In this document: positions 18,201 to 29,897 of the stretch, one piece after another
How the letters are laid out: the number at the start of each line of letters is the position of its first letter
Position numbering within the stretch: the stretch's first letter is position 1
Source: Ariolimax columbianus
Lineage: Eukaryota; Mollusca; Gastropoda; Stylommatophora; Arionidae
Reading direction: 5' to 3'
DNA: 64,000 nucleotides
Assembly (NCBI GenBank): GCA_036924085.1
Contig: JAVGWX010000013.1
Coordinates: 51,934,904-51,998,903, forward strand
The notes under the pieces: model-generated
Database searches by the model: none
What the model was told of the DNA's origin: nothing
Seen by the model: the letters and a program-made list of their open reading frames with translations, nothing else
Position numbers and translations under genes: made by a program

Positions 18201-21200
18201 AAACCATCCGAGACTACTATCACAGCTATACACCATAAACCATCGGAGACTACTATCACATCTATGCACCATAAACCATCGGAGACTACTATCACAGCTA
18301 TACACCATAAACCATCGGAGACTACTATCACAGCTATACACCATAAACCATCGCAGACTACTATCACAGCTATACACCATGACACCATAAACTATCGGAG
18401 ACTACTATCACAGCTATACACCATAAACCATCGGAGACTATTATCACAGCTATACACCATAAACCATCGGAGACTACTATCACAGCTATACACCATAAAC
18501 CATCGGAGACTACTATCACAGCTATTCAATATGACACAATAAACCATCGGAGACTACTATCACAGCTAAACACCATAAACCATCGGAGACTACTATCACT
18601 GCTATGCACCATAAACCACGGAGACTACTATCACAGCTATACACCATAAACCATCGGAGACTACTATCACAGCTATACACCATAAAACATCGGAGACTAC
18701 TATCACAGCTATACACCATAACAACATAAACCATCGGAGACTACTATCACAGCTATACACCATGACAACATAAACCATCGGAGACTACTATCACAGCTAT
18801 AAATTAAACCTTCGGAGACTACTATCACATCTATGCACCATAAACCATCGGAGACTACTATCACAGCTTCTGCACCATAAACCATTGGAGACTACTATCA
18901 CAGCTATACACCATTAACCATCGGAGACTACTATCACAGCTATACACCATGACACCATAAACCATCGGAGACTACTATCACAGCTATACATTAAACCATC
19001 GGAGACTACTATCACATCTATGCACCATAAACCATCGGAGACTACTATCACAGCTATGCACCATAAACCATCGGAGACTACTATCACAGCTATTCACCAT
19101 GACACAATAAACTATCGGAGACTACTATCACTGCTAAACACCATAAACCATCGGAGACTACTATCACAGCTATGCACCATAAACTATCGGAGACTAATAT
19201 CACAGCTATACACCATAAACTATCGGAGACTACTATAACAGCTGTACACCATGACACCATAAACCATCGGAGACTACTATCACAGCTATACACCATAAAC
19301 CATCGTAGACTACTATCACAGCTACACACCATAAACCATCAGAGACTACTATCACAGCTATACACCATAAACCATCGGAGACTACTGTCACAGCTATACA
19401 CCATAAACCATTAGAGACTACTATCACATATTTACACCATAAACCAACGGAGACTACTATCACAGCTATGCACCATAAACCACGGAGACTACTTTCACAG
19501 ATATACACCATAAACCATCGGAGACTACTATCACAGCTATACACCATGACACCATAAACCATCGGAGACTACTATCACAGCTATACACCATGATACCATA
19601 AACCATCGGACACTACTATCACAGCTATACACCATAAACCATCGGAGACTACTATCACAGCTATACACCATGACACCATAAACCATCGGAGACTTCTATA
19701 ACAGCTATACACCATAAACCATCAGAGACTACTATCACAGCTATATACCATGACACTATAAACCATCGGAGACTACTATCACAGATATACACCATAAACC
19801 ATCGGAGACTTCTATCACAGCTATGCACCATAAACCATCAGAGACTACTATCACAGCTATATACCATGACACCATAAACCATCGGAGACTACTATCACAG
19901 CTATACACCATAAACCATCGGAGACTACTATCACAGCTTTACACCATAAACCATCGGAGACTTCTAGCACAGCTATACACCATGACACCATAAACCATTG
20001 GAGACTACTATCACAGCTATGCACCATAAACCATCGGAGACTATTATCACAGCTATACACCATAAACCATCGGAGACTACTATCACAGCTATACACCATA
20101 CACCTTCGGAGACTACTATCACAGCTATACACCATAAACCATCTGAGACTACTATCACAGCTAAACACCATAAACCATCGGAGACTAATATCACAGCTTT
20201 ACTCCATAAACCATCGGAGACTACTATCACAGCTATACACCATGACACCATAAACCATCGGAGACTACTATCACAGGTATACACCATAAACCATCGGAGA
20301 CTACTGTCACAGCTATACACCATAAACCATCGGAGACTACTATCATAGCTATACACCATGACACCATAAACCATTGGAGACTACTATCACAGCTATACAC
20401 CATAAACCATCCGAGACTACTATCACAGCTATACACCATAAACCATCGGAGACTACTATCACATCTATGCACCATAAACCATCGGAGACTACTATCACAG
20501 CTATACACCATAAACCATCGGAGACTACTATCACAGCTATACACCATAAACCATCGCAGACTACTATCACAGCTATACACCATGACACCATAAACTATCG
20601 GAGACTACTATCACAGCTATACACCATAAACCATCGGAGACTATTATCACAGCTATACACCATAAACCATCGGAGACTACTATCACAGCTATACACCATA
20701 AACCATCGGAGACTACTATCACAGCTATTCAATATGACACAATAAACCATCGGAGACTACTATCACAGCTAAACACCATAAACCGTCGGAGACTACTATC
20801 ACTGCTATGCACCATAAACCACGGAGACTACTATCACAGCTATACACCATAAACCATCGGAGACTACTATCACAGCTATACACCATAAAACATCGGAGAC
20901 TACTATCACAGCTATACACCATGACAACATAAACCATCGGAGACTACTATCACAGCTATAAATTAAACCTTCGGAGACTACTATCACATCTATGCACCAT
21001 AAACCATCGGAGACTACTATCACAGCTTCTGCACCATAAACCATTGGAGACTACTATCACAGCTATACACCATTAACCATCGGAGACTACTATCACAGCT
21101 ATACACCATGACACCATAAACCATCGGAGACTACTATCACAGCTATGCACCATAAACCATCGGAGACTACTATCACAGCTATTCACCATGACACAATAAA

Positions 21201-24200
21201 CTATCGGAGACTACTATCACTGCTAAACACCATAAACCATCGGAGACTACTATCACAGCTATGCACCATAAACTATCGGAGACTAATATCACAGCTATAC
21301 ACCATAAACTATCGGAGACTACTATAACAGCTGTACACCATGACACCATAAACCATCGGAGACTACTATCACAGCTATACACCATAAACCATCGTAGACT
21401 ACTATCACAGCTACACACCATAAACCATCAGAGACTACTATCACAGCTATACACCATAAACCATCGGAGACTACTGTCACAGCTATACACCATAAACCAT
21501 TAGAGACTACTATCACATATTTACACCATAAACCAACGGAGACTACTATCACAGCTATGCACCATAAACCACGGAGACTACTTTCACAGATATACACCAT
21601 AAACCATCGGAGACTACTATCACAGCTATACACCATGACACCATAAACCATCGGAGACTACTATCACAGCTATACACCATGATACCATAAACCATCGGAG
21701 ACTACTATCACAGCTATACACCATAAACCATCGGAGACTACTATCACAGCTATACACCATGACACCATAAACCATCGGAGACTTCTATAACAGCTATACA
21801 CCATAAACCATCAGAGACTACTATCACAGCTATATACCATGACACTATAAACCATCGGAGACTACTATCACAGATATACACCATAAACCATCGGAGACTT
21901 CTATCACAGCTATGCACCATAAACCATCAGAGACTACTATCACAGCTATACACCATGACACCATAAACCATCGGAGACTACTATCACAGCTATGCAACAT
22001 CAACCATCGGAGACTACTGTCACAGCTATACACCATAAACCATCGGAGACTACTATCACAGCTATACACCATGACACCATAAACCATTGGAGACTACTAT
22101 CACAGCTATACACCATAAACCATCGGAGACTACAATCACAGCTATACACCATAAACCATCGGAGACTACTATCACAGCTTTACACCATAAACCATCGGAG
22201 ACTTCTAGCACAGCTATACACCATGACACCATAAACCATTGGAGACTACTATCACAGCTATGCACCATAAACCATCGGAGACTATTATCACAGCTATACA
22301 CCATAAACCATCGGAGACTACTATCACAGCTATACACCATACACCTTCGGAGACTACTATCACAGCTATACACCATAAACCATCTGAGACTACTATCACA
22401 GCTAAACACCATAAACCATCGGAGACTAATATCACAACTTTACTCCATAAACCATCGGAGACTACTATCACAGCTATACACCATGACACCATAAACCATC
22501 GGAGACTACTATCACAGGTATACACCATAAACCATCGGAGACTACTGTCACAGCTATACACCATAAACCATCGGAGACTACTATCATAGCTATACACCAT
22601 GACACCATAAACCATTGGAGACTACTATCACAGCTATACACCATAAACCATCCGAGACTACTATCACAGCTATACACCATAAACCATCGGAGACTACTAT
22701 CACATCTATGCACCATAAACCATCGGAGACTACTATCACAGCTATACACCATAAACCATCGGAGACTACTATCACAGCTATACACCATAAACCATCGGAG
22801 ACTACTATCACAGCTATACACCATGACACCATAAACTATCGGAGACTACTATCACAGCTATACACCATAAACCATCGGAGACTATTATCACAGCTATACA
22901 CCATAAACCATCGGAGACTACTATCACAGCTATACACCATAAACCATCGGAGACTACTATCACAGCTATTCAATATGACACAATAAACCATCGGAGACTA
23001 CTATCACAGCTAAACACCATAAACCATCGGAGACTACTATCACTGCTATGCACCATAAACCACGGAGACTACTATCACAGCTATACACCATAAACCATCG
23101 GAGACTACTATCACAGCTATACACCATAAAACATCGGAGACTACTATCACAGCTATACACCATAACAACATAAACCATCGGAGACTACTATCACAGCTAT
23201 ACACCATGACAACATAAACCATCGGAGACTACTATCACAGCTAAAAATTAAACCTTCGGAGACTACTATCACATCTATGCACCATAAACCATCGGAGACT
23301 ACTATCACAGCTTCTGCACCATAAACCATTGGAGACTACTATCACAGATATACACCATTAACCATCGGAGACTACTATCACAGCTATACACCATGACACC
23401 ATAAACCATCGGAGACTACTATCACAGCTATACATTAAACCATCGGAGACTACTATCACATCTATGCACCATAAACCATCGGAGACTACTATCACAGCTA
23501 TGCACCATAAACCATCGGAGACTACTATCACAGCTATACACTGTAAACCATCGGAGACTACTATCACAGCTATTCACCATGACACCATAAACTATCGGAG
23601 ACTACTATCACAGCTATACACCATAAACCATCGGAGACTACTATCACAGCTATGCACCATAAACCATCGGAGACTACTATCATAGCTATACACCATAAAC
23701 CATCGGAGACTACTATCACAGCTGTACACCATAAACCATCGGAGACTACTATCACAGCTATTCACCATGACACAATAAACTATCGGAGACTACTATCACT
23801 GCTAAACACCATAAACCATCAGAGACTACTATCACAGCTATGCACCATAAACTATCGGAGACTAATATCACAGCTATACACCATAAACTATCGGAGACTA
23901 CTATAACAGCTGTACACCATGACACCATAAACCATCGGAGACTACTATCACAGCTATACACCATAAACCATCGTAGACTACTATCACAGCTACACACCAT
24001 AAACCATCAGAGACTACTATCACAGCTATACACCATAAACCATCGGAGACTACTGTCACAGCTATACACCATAAACCATTAGAGACTACTATCACATATT
24101 TACACCATAAACCAACGGAGACTACTATCACAGCTATGCACCATAAACCACGGAGACTACTTTCACAGATATACACCATAAACCATCGGAGACTACTATC

Positions 24201-26300
24201 ACAGCTATACACCATGACACCATAAACCATCGGAGACTACTATCACAGCTATACACCATGATACCATAAACCATCGGAGACTACTATCACAGCTATACAC
24301 CATGACACCATAAACCATCGGAGACTTCTATAACAGCTATACACCATAAACCATCAGAGACTACTATCACAGCTATATACCATGACACTATAAACCATCG
24401 GAGACTACTATCACAGATATACACCATAAACCATCGGAGACTTCTATCACAGCTATGCACCATAAACCATCGGAGACTACTATCACAGCTATACACCATG
24501 ACACCATATACCATCGGAGACTACTATCAGAGCTATGCAACATCAACCATCGGAGACTACTGTCACAGCTATACACCATAAACCATCGGAGACTACTATC
24601 ACAGCTATACACCATGACACCATAAACCATTGGAGACTACTATCACAGCTATGCACCATAAACCATCGGAGACTATTATCACAGCTATACACCATAAACC
24701 ATCGGAGACTACTATCACAGCTTTACACCATAAACCATCGGAGACTTCTAGCACAGCTATACACCATGACACCATAAACCATTGGAGACTACTATCACAG
24801 CTATGCACCATAAACCATCGGAGACTATTATCACAGCTATACACCATAAACCATCGGAGACTACTATCACAGCTATACACCATACACCTTCGGAGACTAC
24901 TATCACAGCTATACACCATAAACCATCTGAGACTACTATCACAGCTAAACACCATAAACCATCGGAGACTAATATCACAGCTTTACTCCATAAACCATCG
25001 GAGACTACTATCACAGCTATACACCATGACACCATAAACCATCGGAGACTACTATCACAGGTATACACCATAAACCATCGGAGACTACTGTCACAGCTAT
25101 ACACCATAAACCATCGGAGACTACTATCATAGCTATACACCATGACACCATAAACCATTGGAGACTACTATCACAGCTATACACCATAAACCATCCGAGA
25201 CTACTATCACAGCTATACACCATAAACCATCGGAGACTACTATCACATCTATGCACCATAAACCATCGGAGACTACTATCACAGCTATACACCATAAACC
25301 ATCGGAGACTACTATCACAGCTATACACCATAAACCATCAGAGACTACTATCACAGCTATACACCATGACACCATAAACTATCGGAGACTACTATCACAG
25401 CTATACACCATAAACCATCGGAGACTATTATCACAGCTATACACCATAAACCATCGGAGACTACTATCACAGCTATACACCATAAACCATCGGAGACTAC
25501 TATCACAGCTATTCAATATGACACAATAAACCATCGGAGACTACTATCACAGCTAAACACCATAAACCATCGGAGACTACTATCACTGCTATGCAACATA
25601 AACCACGGAGACTACTATCACAGCTATACACCATAAACCATCGGAGACTACTATCACAGCTATACACCATTAAAAAAATCGGAGACTACTATCACAGCTA
25701 TACACCATAACAACATAAACCATCGGAGACTACTATCACAGCTATACACCATGACAACATAAACCATCGGAGACTACTATCACAGCTATAAATTAAACCT
25801 TCGGAGACTACTATCACATCTATGCACCATAAACCATCGGAGACTACTATCACAGCTTCTGCACCATAAACCATTGGAGACTACTATCACAGCTATACAC
25901 CATTAACCATCGGAGACTACTATCACAGCTATACACCATGACACCATAAACCATCGGAGACTACTATCACAGCTATACATTAAACCATCGGAGACTACTA
26001 TCACATCTATGCACCATAAACCATCGGAGACTACTATCACAGCTATGCACCATAAACCATCGGAGACTACTATCACAGCTATACACTGTAAACCATCGGA
26101 GACTACTATCACAGCTATTCACCATGACACCATAAACTATCGGAGACTACTATCACAGCTATACACCATAAACCATCGGAGACTACTATCACAGCTATGC
26201 ACCATAAACCATAGGTGACTACTATCACAGCTATACACCATAAATCTTCGGAGACTACTATCACAGCTATGCACCATAAACCATCGGTGACTACTATCAC
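15257..26300. repeat. Higher-order repeat block B of the satellite (2.2-2.5-kb units)
   Basis: A different ordered string of variants, marked by the rare monomer containing caccatacaccttcgg, recurs with the same surroundings at 15257, 17795, 19998, 22239 and 24782. The spacings are 2538, 2203, 2241 and 2543 bp. The two shorter spacings come from loss of small groups of monomers. Block B shares monomer types with block A but in a different order, so it was amplified separately. The last unit runs into the array edge, where monomers become more divergent (for example ataggtgact and catcggtgac near 26210-26290). Confidence 0.83.
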
Positions 26301-26317
26301 AGCTATACACCATGACA

Positions 26318-27483
26318 AATGATTGGCGCCTGACCAATATCATCAAATGCCTCCGCAGAACAGACGATTTAATGTCATTTTTGGGGAAAACATGATAGCA
26401 GAGGGCGAAACCAAAACAACGACCTGGCACAAGGAAGTGTCCTAGCACCCATGCTATATAACAAATATACTACTGACCAACCCACGGACATGTCCTAGCC
26501 CGATGCTATATAACAAATATACTACTGACCAACCCACGGACATGTCCTAGCACCTATGCTATTTAAGAAATATACTACTGACCAACCCACGGACGTGTCC
26601 TAGCACCAATGATATATACCAAATATACTACTGACCAACCCACGGACATGTCCTAGCCCCGATGCTATATAAGAAATATACTACTGACCAACCCACGGAC
26701 GTGTCCTAGCACCAATGCTATATACCAAATATACTACTGACCAACCCACGGACATGTCCTAGCACCGATGCTATATAAGAAATATACTACTGACCAACCC
26801 ACGGACGTGTCCTAGCACTCATGCTATATACCAAATATACTACTGACCAACCCACGGACAGAGACACAAGAACATTAAACCAGTTTCTGCCGAGAGAGAA
26901 GAGTTTGAGAGGGTTGAAGACAAACTGTCAAATGCTCCCAATGCCCTCCCAGAATACTGCAGCAAGAACTATATTAAACCAAATCCCAGTAAAAAGCAGG
27001 TATGTGCCTCAGAGAGAGAGAGAGGAGAAAAGAGCACTTCAGATCAGCTGGCAAGGGCAGAAGCTTGAACACTACATGGTCAAATATATGCGTAAAGTAA
27101 ACCACACATCGTCCTATGGGACACACTTTCAGGAAACAAAGTATAAGATGCACGCAAGAAAAAATATCATCCAAAAACTGACCGGCACAACATTGAGAGC
27201 ACAGTCATCAGTTCTCCAGTATCCACACTTATCCTGTGTTTTTCCGTAGCAGAATCCGCAGCACCGGACTGAAAAACTCTGCTCCTGAAAAACTAGTTGA
27301 AACAGCTATGAATGAGGGGTTCCGATTAGTATCAGCTTCCCTAAAAGCTTCCCCATCGATAAAATATACCCAATAATTGGCATAGCACCACCCGAGATCC
27401 GAAGAAGAGTCGCAGCAGAATTCGAAAGAGGAAAACAGGAGCACGACCCAAGGCATCCAATGTTTGGTCATCTGGTACATCAT
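26318..27483 (+). pseudogene. Jockey-like LINE reverse transcriptase, decayed fragment
   Basis: Directly after the satellite, translated pieces read as a non-LTR reverse transcriptase. At 26418-26490 the frame gives NDLAQGSVLAPMLYNKYTTD, a recognisable RT motif-B region (QGSVLAP). After the 53-bp expansion the same protein resumes: EKRALQISWQGQKLEH near 27026, KYKMHARKNIIQKLTGTT near 27143, and GIAPPEIRRRVAAEFERGKQ followed by DPRHPMFGH at 27379-27470. These are the post-palm and C-terminal parts typical of jockey-type elements. Frameshifts and a stop near 27247 show it is dead. The endonuclease, the N-terminal RT and the catalytic FADD box are not visible. Family assignment is from remembered similarity; the retrotransposon identity is secure. 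Confidence 0.82.
26438..26861 (+). repeat. 53-bp tandem repeat (8 copies) inside the LINE RT
   Basis: The string tgtcctagca recurs at 26438, 26491, 26543, 26596, 26649, 26702, 26755 and 26808, so the period is 53 bp (once 52). The unit is exactly the stretch encoding VLAPMLYNKYTTDQPTD of the surrounding reverse transcriptase. The array is therefore a local expansion of LINE coding sequence. The period is not a multiple of three, so the expansion breaks the frame. Copies alternate between two subtypes (acatgtcct and acgtgtcct), which suggests that dimers were duplicated. Confidence 0.92.
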
Positions 27484-28258
27484 CTCCCACTATATGTAAA
27501 CTCACGTGCAACATTCTCCGTAACTCCTCTAATATCTAACAACTAATGTGCAAAATTCTCTGTAACTCCTCCAATATCTGAAAACATATGTACATCATTC
27601 TTTGTAACTCCTATAATATATGTAAACTCATGTATAACATTCTCTGTAATGTTAATTTTGTAATTTAAGTATGCACTTCTTTGCAACTAATGTGCGTCGT
27701 TCTTAGTGATTACTGTATGTCCATCTATTGTAAGTGATGAATGTCCCCTCTATTGTAAGTGATGAATGTCCGCTCTATTGTAGGTGATGTTTGTCCTTCT
27801 ATTGTAAGTGATGTACGTCCATATATTGTAAGTGATGTATGTTCATCTATTGAAAGTGATGTATTTCCATCTATTGTAAGTGATGTATGTCCTTCTATTG
27901 TAAATGATGTATGCCCATCTATTGTAAGTGATGTATGTCCATCTATTGTAAGTGATGTATGTCCATTTATTGTAGGTGATGTACGTCCTTCTATTGTAAG
28001 TGATGTACGTCCATCTATTGTAAGTGATGTATGTTCATCTATTGTAAGTGATGTATGTCCATCTATTGTAAGTGATGAATGTCCCCTCTATTGTAAGTGA
28101 TGAATGTCCCCTCTATTGTAAGTGATGAATGTCCCCTCTATTGTAAGTGATGTATGTCCATCTATTGTAGGTGATGTATGTCCTTCTATTATAAGTGATG
28201 TACGTCCATCTATTGTAAGTGATGTATTTCCATCTATTGTTAGGGGTGTATGTCCTTC
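27484..28258. repeat. 24-bp minisatellite with degenerate left flank
   Basis: From about 27700 to 28258 the unit tgatgtatgtccatctattg plus taag repeats about 23 times with a 24-bp period. From 27484 to 27700 there are looser related motifs (cattctctgtaactcctcta and similar). The period is a multiple of three, so a 113-residue open frame appears by chance. The unit resembles those of the arrays at 33700 and 35326. Confidence 0.88.
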
Positions 28259-28259
28259 T

Positions 28260-28640
28260 AACTGTTGCCAATCTCCGAGTCTCCGGCGATGATGTTTCTC
28301 TTGCCGATATTTCCCATGTGGTGACATCAATATTGAAGGTTTCCAAAGAATTTTTTTTTGGGTCTCTAAAACGTTTCTTCTGTCCCCTTTGACGAGCGTC
28401 TTCCTGTTCCGAGCTCCCTTTGTCGCTGATGCATGAGAATGGGCTCATCGTGCATGTGAGTAACATGTCCAAACCCTCTTATCAAGGCCTTTGTACGGAT
28501 GAATTTGAATTCTCATCATGTTGGACTTGCAGATAATTTCAGGCTTTGTTACTTTGTCCTGCCACCTTATCCCTGGCATCCTGTGGAGACTCCAGATGTG
28601 GAAAATAAATTAGCTGCCAGGCATGTCTCCTAATCGCTAT
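28260..28640 (-). pseudogene. LINE family A C-terminal fragment
   Basis: Read on the minus strand this region gives MPGIRWQDKVTKPEI (about 28580), then GQKKRFRDPKKNSLETFNID and VTTWEISARETSSPETRR (28260-28400). These match the tail of the element at 29360-33540, which has HIR-stop-QDRVTDIEVLSRANM and GRPKKRFKDGLN at the same places. It is the C-terminal region after the reverse transcriptase, with frame breaks between the pieces. It is probably the continuation of the RT fragment at 29107-29355 on the same strand, interrupted by a dispersed repeat. Confidence 0.75.
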
Positions 28641-28649
28641 CTATATTCT

Positions 28650-29105
28650 TCAGACATGCGATGAGTGATTAGAACCACAGAACTGCCGAATACAGATGTG
28701 TCGGACCGAAAAGTGCAAATATCGCAGCCAAACTGTAAATAGGGATACAATCCATTCCGTTCTCCGGACAACATCTTGCTACTTGCAAAGCCCTATTCAC
28801 GGTTTGGTAGTAGGATATTGAGAATGAACACAGAAGAAGAAGCACTAAAGAACGATATATTTTTAACCTTTGTGGCAAAACTAATACCTTGTCAGATCCA
28901 GACATTCCTTTCAGTCTTTGAAACAGAGAGCTTGTCTTTGCATCCTGTTCTTGTCCTCAGAAAGTTTCCACATCAAACGAAATTCCAGTGAAGTAGGGAG
29001 CATGAGAGGACGGAGCAAGTGAGTGCACAACCAGCGAGCTACAGCATCCAGACCCTGTGTCATTTGCTGAGAGACACTGAGCACCTATTGGTATGCCCGG
29101 AGTGC
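28650..29105. repeat. Dispersed repeat between two parts of a minus-strand LINE
   Basis: This piece contains two segments with recognisable relatives elsewhere in the window. Around 28700-28830, gtgcaaatatcgcagccaaa and ccattccgttctc match gtgcaaatatcgcaatcaag and ttattccgttctc near 58494-58550. Around 29065-29120, actgagcacctattggtatg matches actgagcacctatgggtacg near 56700. No coding function is seen. It may be a non-autonomous element or a LINE 3' region; its ends cannot be set from one window. Confidence 0.6.
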
Positions 29106-29106
29106 A

Positions 29107-29355
29107 TTGACGTCGATTCTTAGAAACAGAAACAACGTCGATAATTACTTCTCTGGGGACAGTACAGCCCATATAGATAAAGTTGTAAACTGCAAGGAGG
29201 CGTTGATTGTATATAGTGATTTGTGTTTCGATGTAAGGATTCCCAGTCGCCGGGAAGAAGAGTTTCTCAGTTTGTCTAGAGTTTATTGTAAGACAAGCAT
29301 TAGTGCATGCCACCGAAGAACTCTTCAGGATGGACTGAATTTGGTGATATGTACA
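29107..29355 (-). pseudogene. LINE family A reverse transcriptase fragment
   Basis: The minus strand encodes ACLTINSRQTEKLFFPATGN, then PYIETQITIYNQRLLAVYNF and IYMGCTVPREVIIDVVSVSK. This corresponds residue by residue to FGLTINAKKTEVMYQPAPGM, LNAVDKFTYLGSTLSRSVSL in the family A copy at 32540-32740 on the opposite strand. It covers the region just after the FADD catalytic box. It is 5'- and 3'-truncated and abuts the start of the plus-strand family A element at about 29360. Confidence 0.82.
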
Positions 29356-29897
29356 GGTAGTAAGAGGTTGTGGGTCAAGATGGCGCCGGGCATGGTCACA
29401 GTCGATTTCCCTCTTGATAAAACGGTGTTTTGTTTGTGTTTTCTATGATAACTCTCGGACTATTAACGTGATTCCTGGATATAAATGTGCCGACTTGTGA
29501 ATTAAGCATACTAATGTGAAAGAAGTGATGCAACGAAGTATATAACAGTGTATTTTTAGTCGTGAAAGGTAGACTAATGTGAACAGTTTCGATGGGACAA
29601 AGCGTGTCCGAAACTTGACCCGGTCAAAGGCTAGTGTCGCTTCATGCTGTATCGTGACCCAGATAACGAAGCATAAACACTGAAACGAAGGAGGTCATCG
29701 TGACCCCCTCAAACATACGGTACTTCAGAAAGGAGCTCATCGCGCTTCGATCAGCACACTACGTCCCTTCAAACTCAGATCTACATCTGTTGCGTGTGCT
29801 GAAAATACACTTAACCGAGGAGGCATCGGAACTCACAAGTATACAATCAAGGCGAAAGACCAGAGGAACGAGAGGTGGAAGAAGAATACACAAACAA

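Larger units (their letters stand above)
1..26317. repeat. Large satellite array, 36-bp monomer with 44-bp variant
   Basis: The whole stretch is head-to-tail copies of one short unit, roughly 700 of them. The basic unit is 36 bp; its core reads cggagactactatcacagct, followed by atacaccataaaccat. At intervals of a few monomers an 8-bp insertion (tgacacca) gives a 44-bp variant. Because 36 is a multiple of three, four of the six frames are free of stops in the consensus, so the array yields many spurious reading frames; the 8-bp insertion shifts frame and ends them. Common variants are cattgg or ctatcgg for catcgg, and ctttaca or ctatgca for ctataca. The array starts before the window and ends where caccatgaca runs into non-repetitive DNA. 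No gene is supported inside it. A centromeric, pericentromeric or other heterochromatic location is possible but not shown. Confidence 0.97.

Noticed and set aside
1..26317. Dozens of 60-216-codon open frames on both strands of the satellite
   Set aside because: They are products of a stop-poor 36-bp repeat read in four frames at once, and end wherever the 8-bp variant shifts phase. No start context, codon bias or splice signals support them.
1..26317. CRISPR-like array
   Set aside because: The units are contiguous and near-identical, with no unique spacers between repeats, and the DNA is eukaryotic.
27759..28100. 113-residue repeat protein (VSDVCPSI units)
   Set aside because: It is a translation of the 24-bp minisatellite, with no flanking coding sequence.
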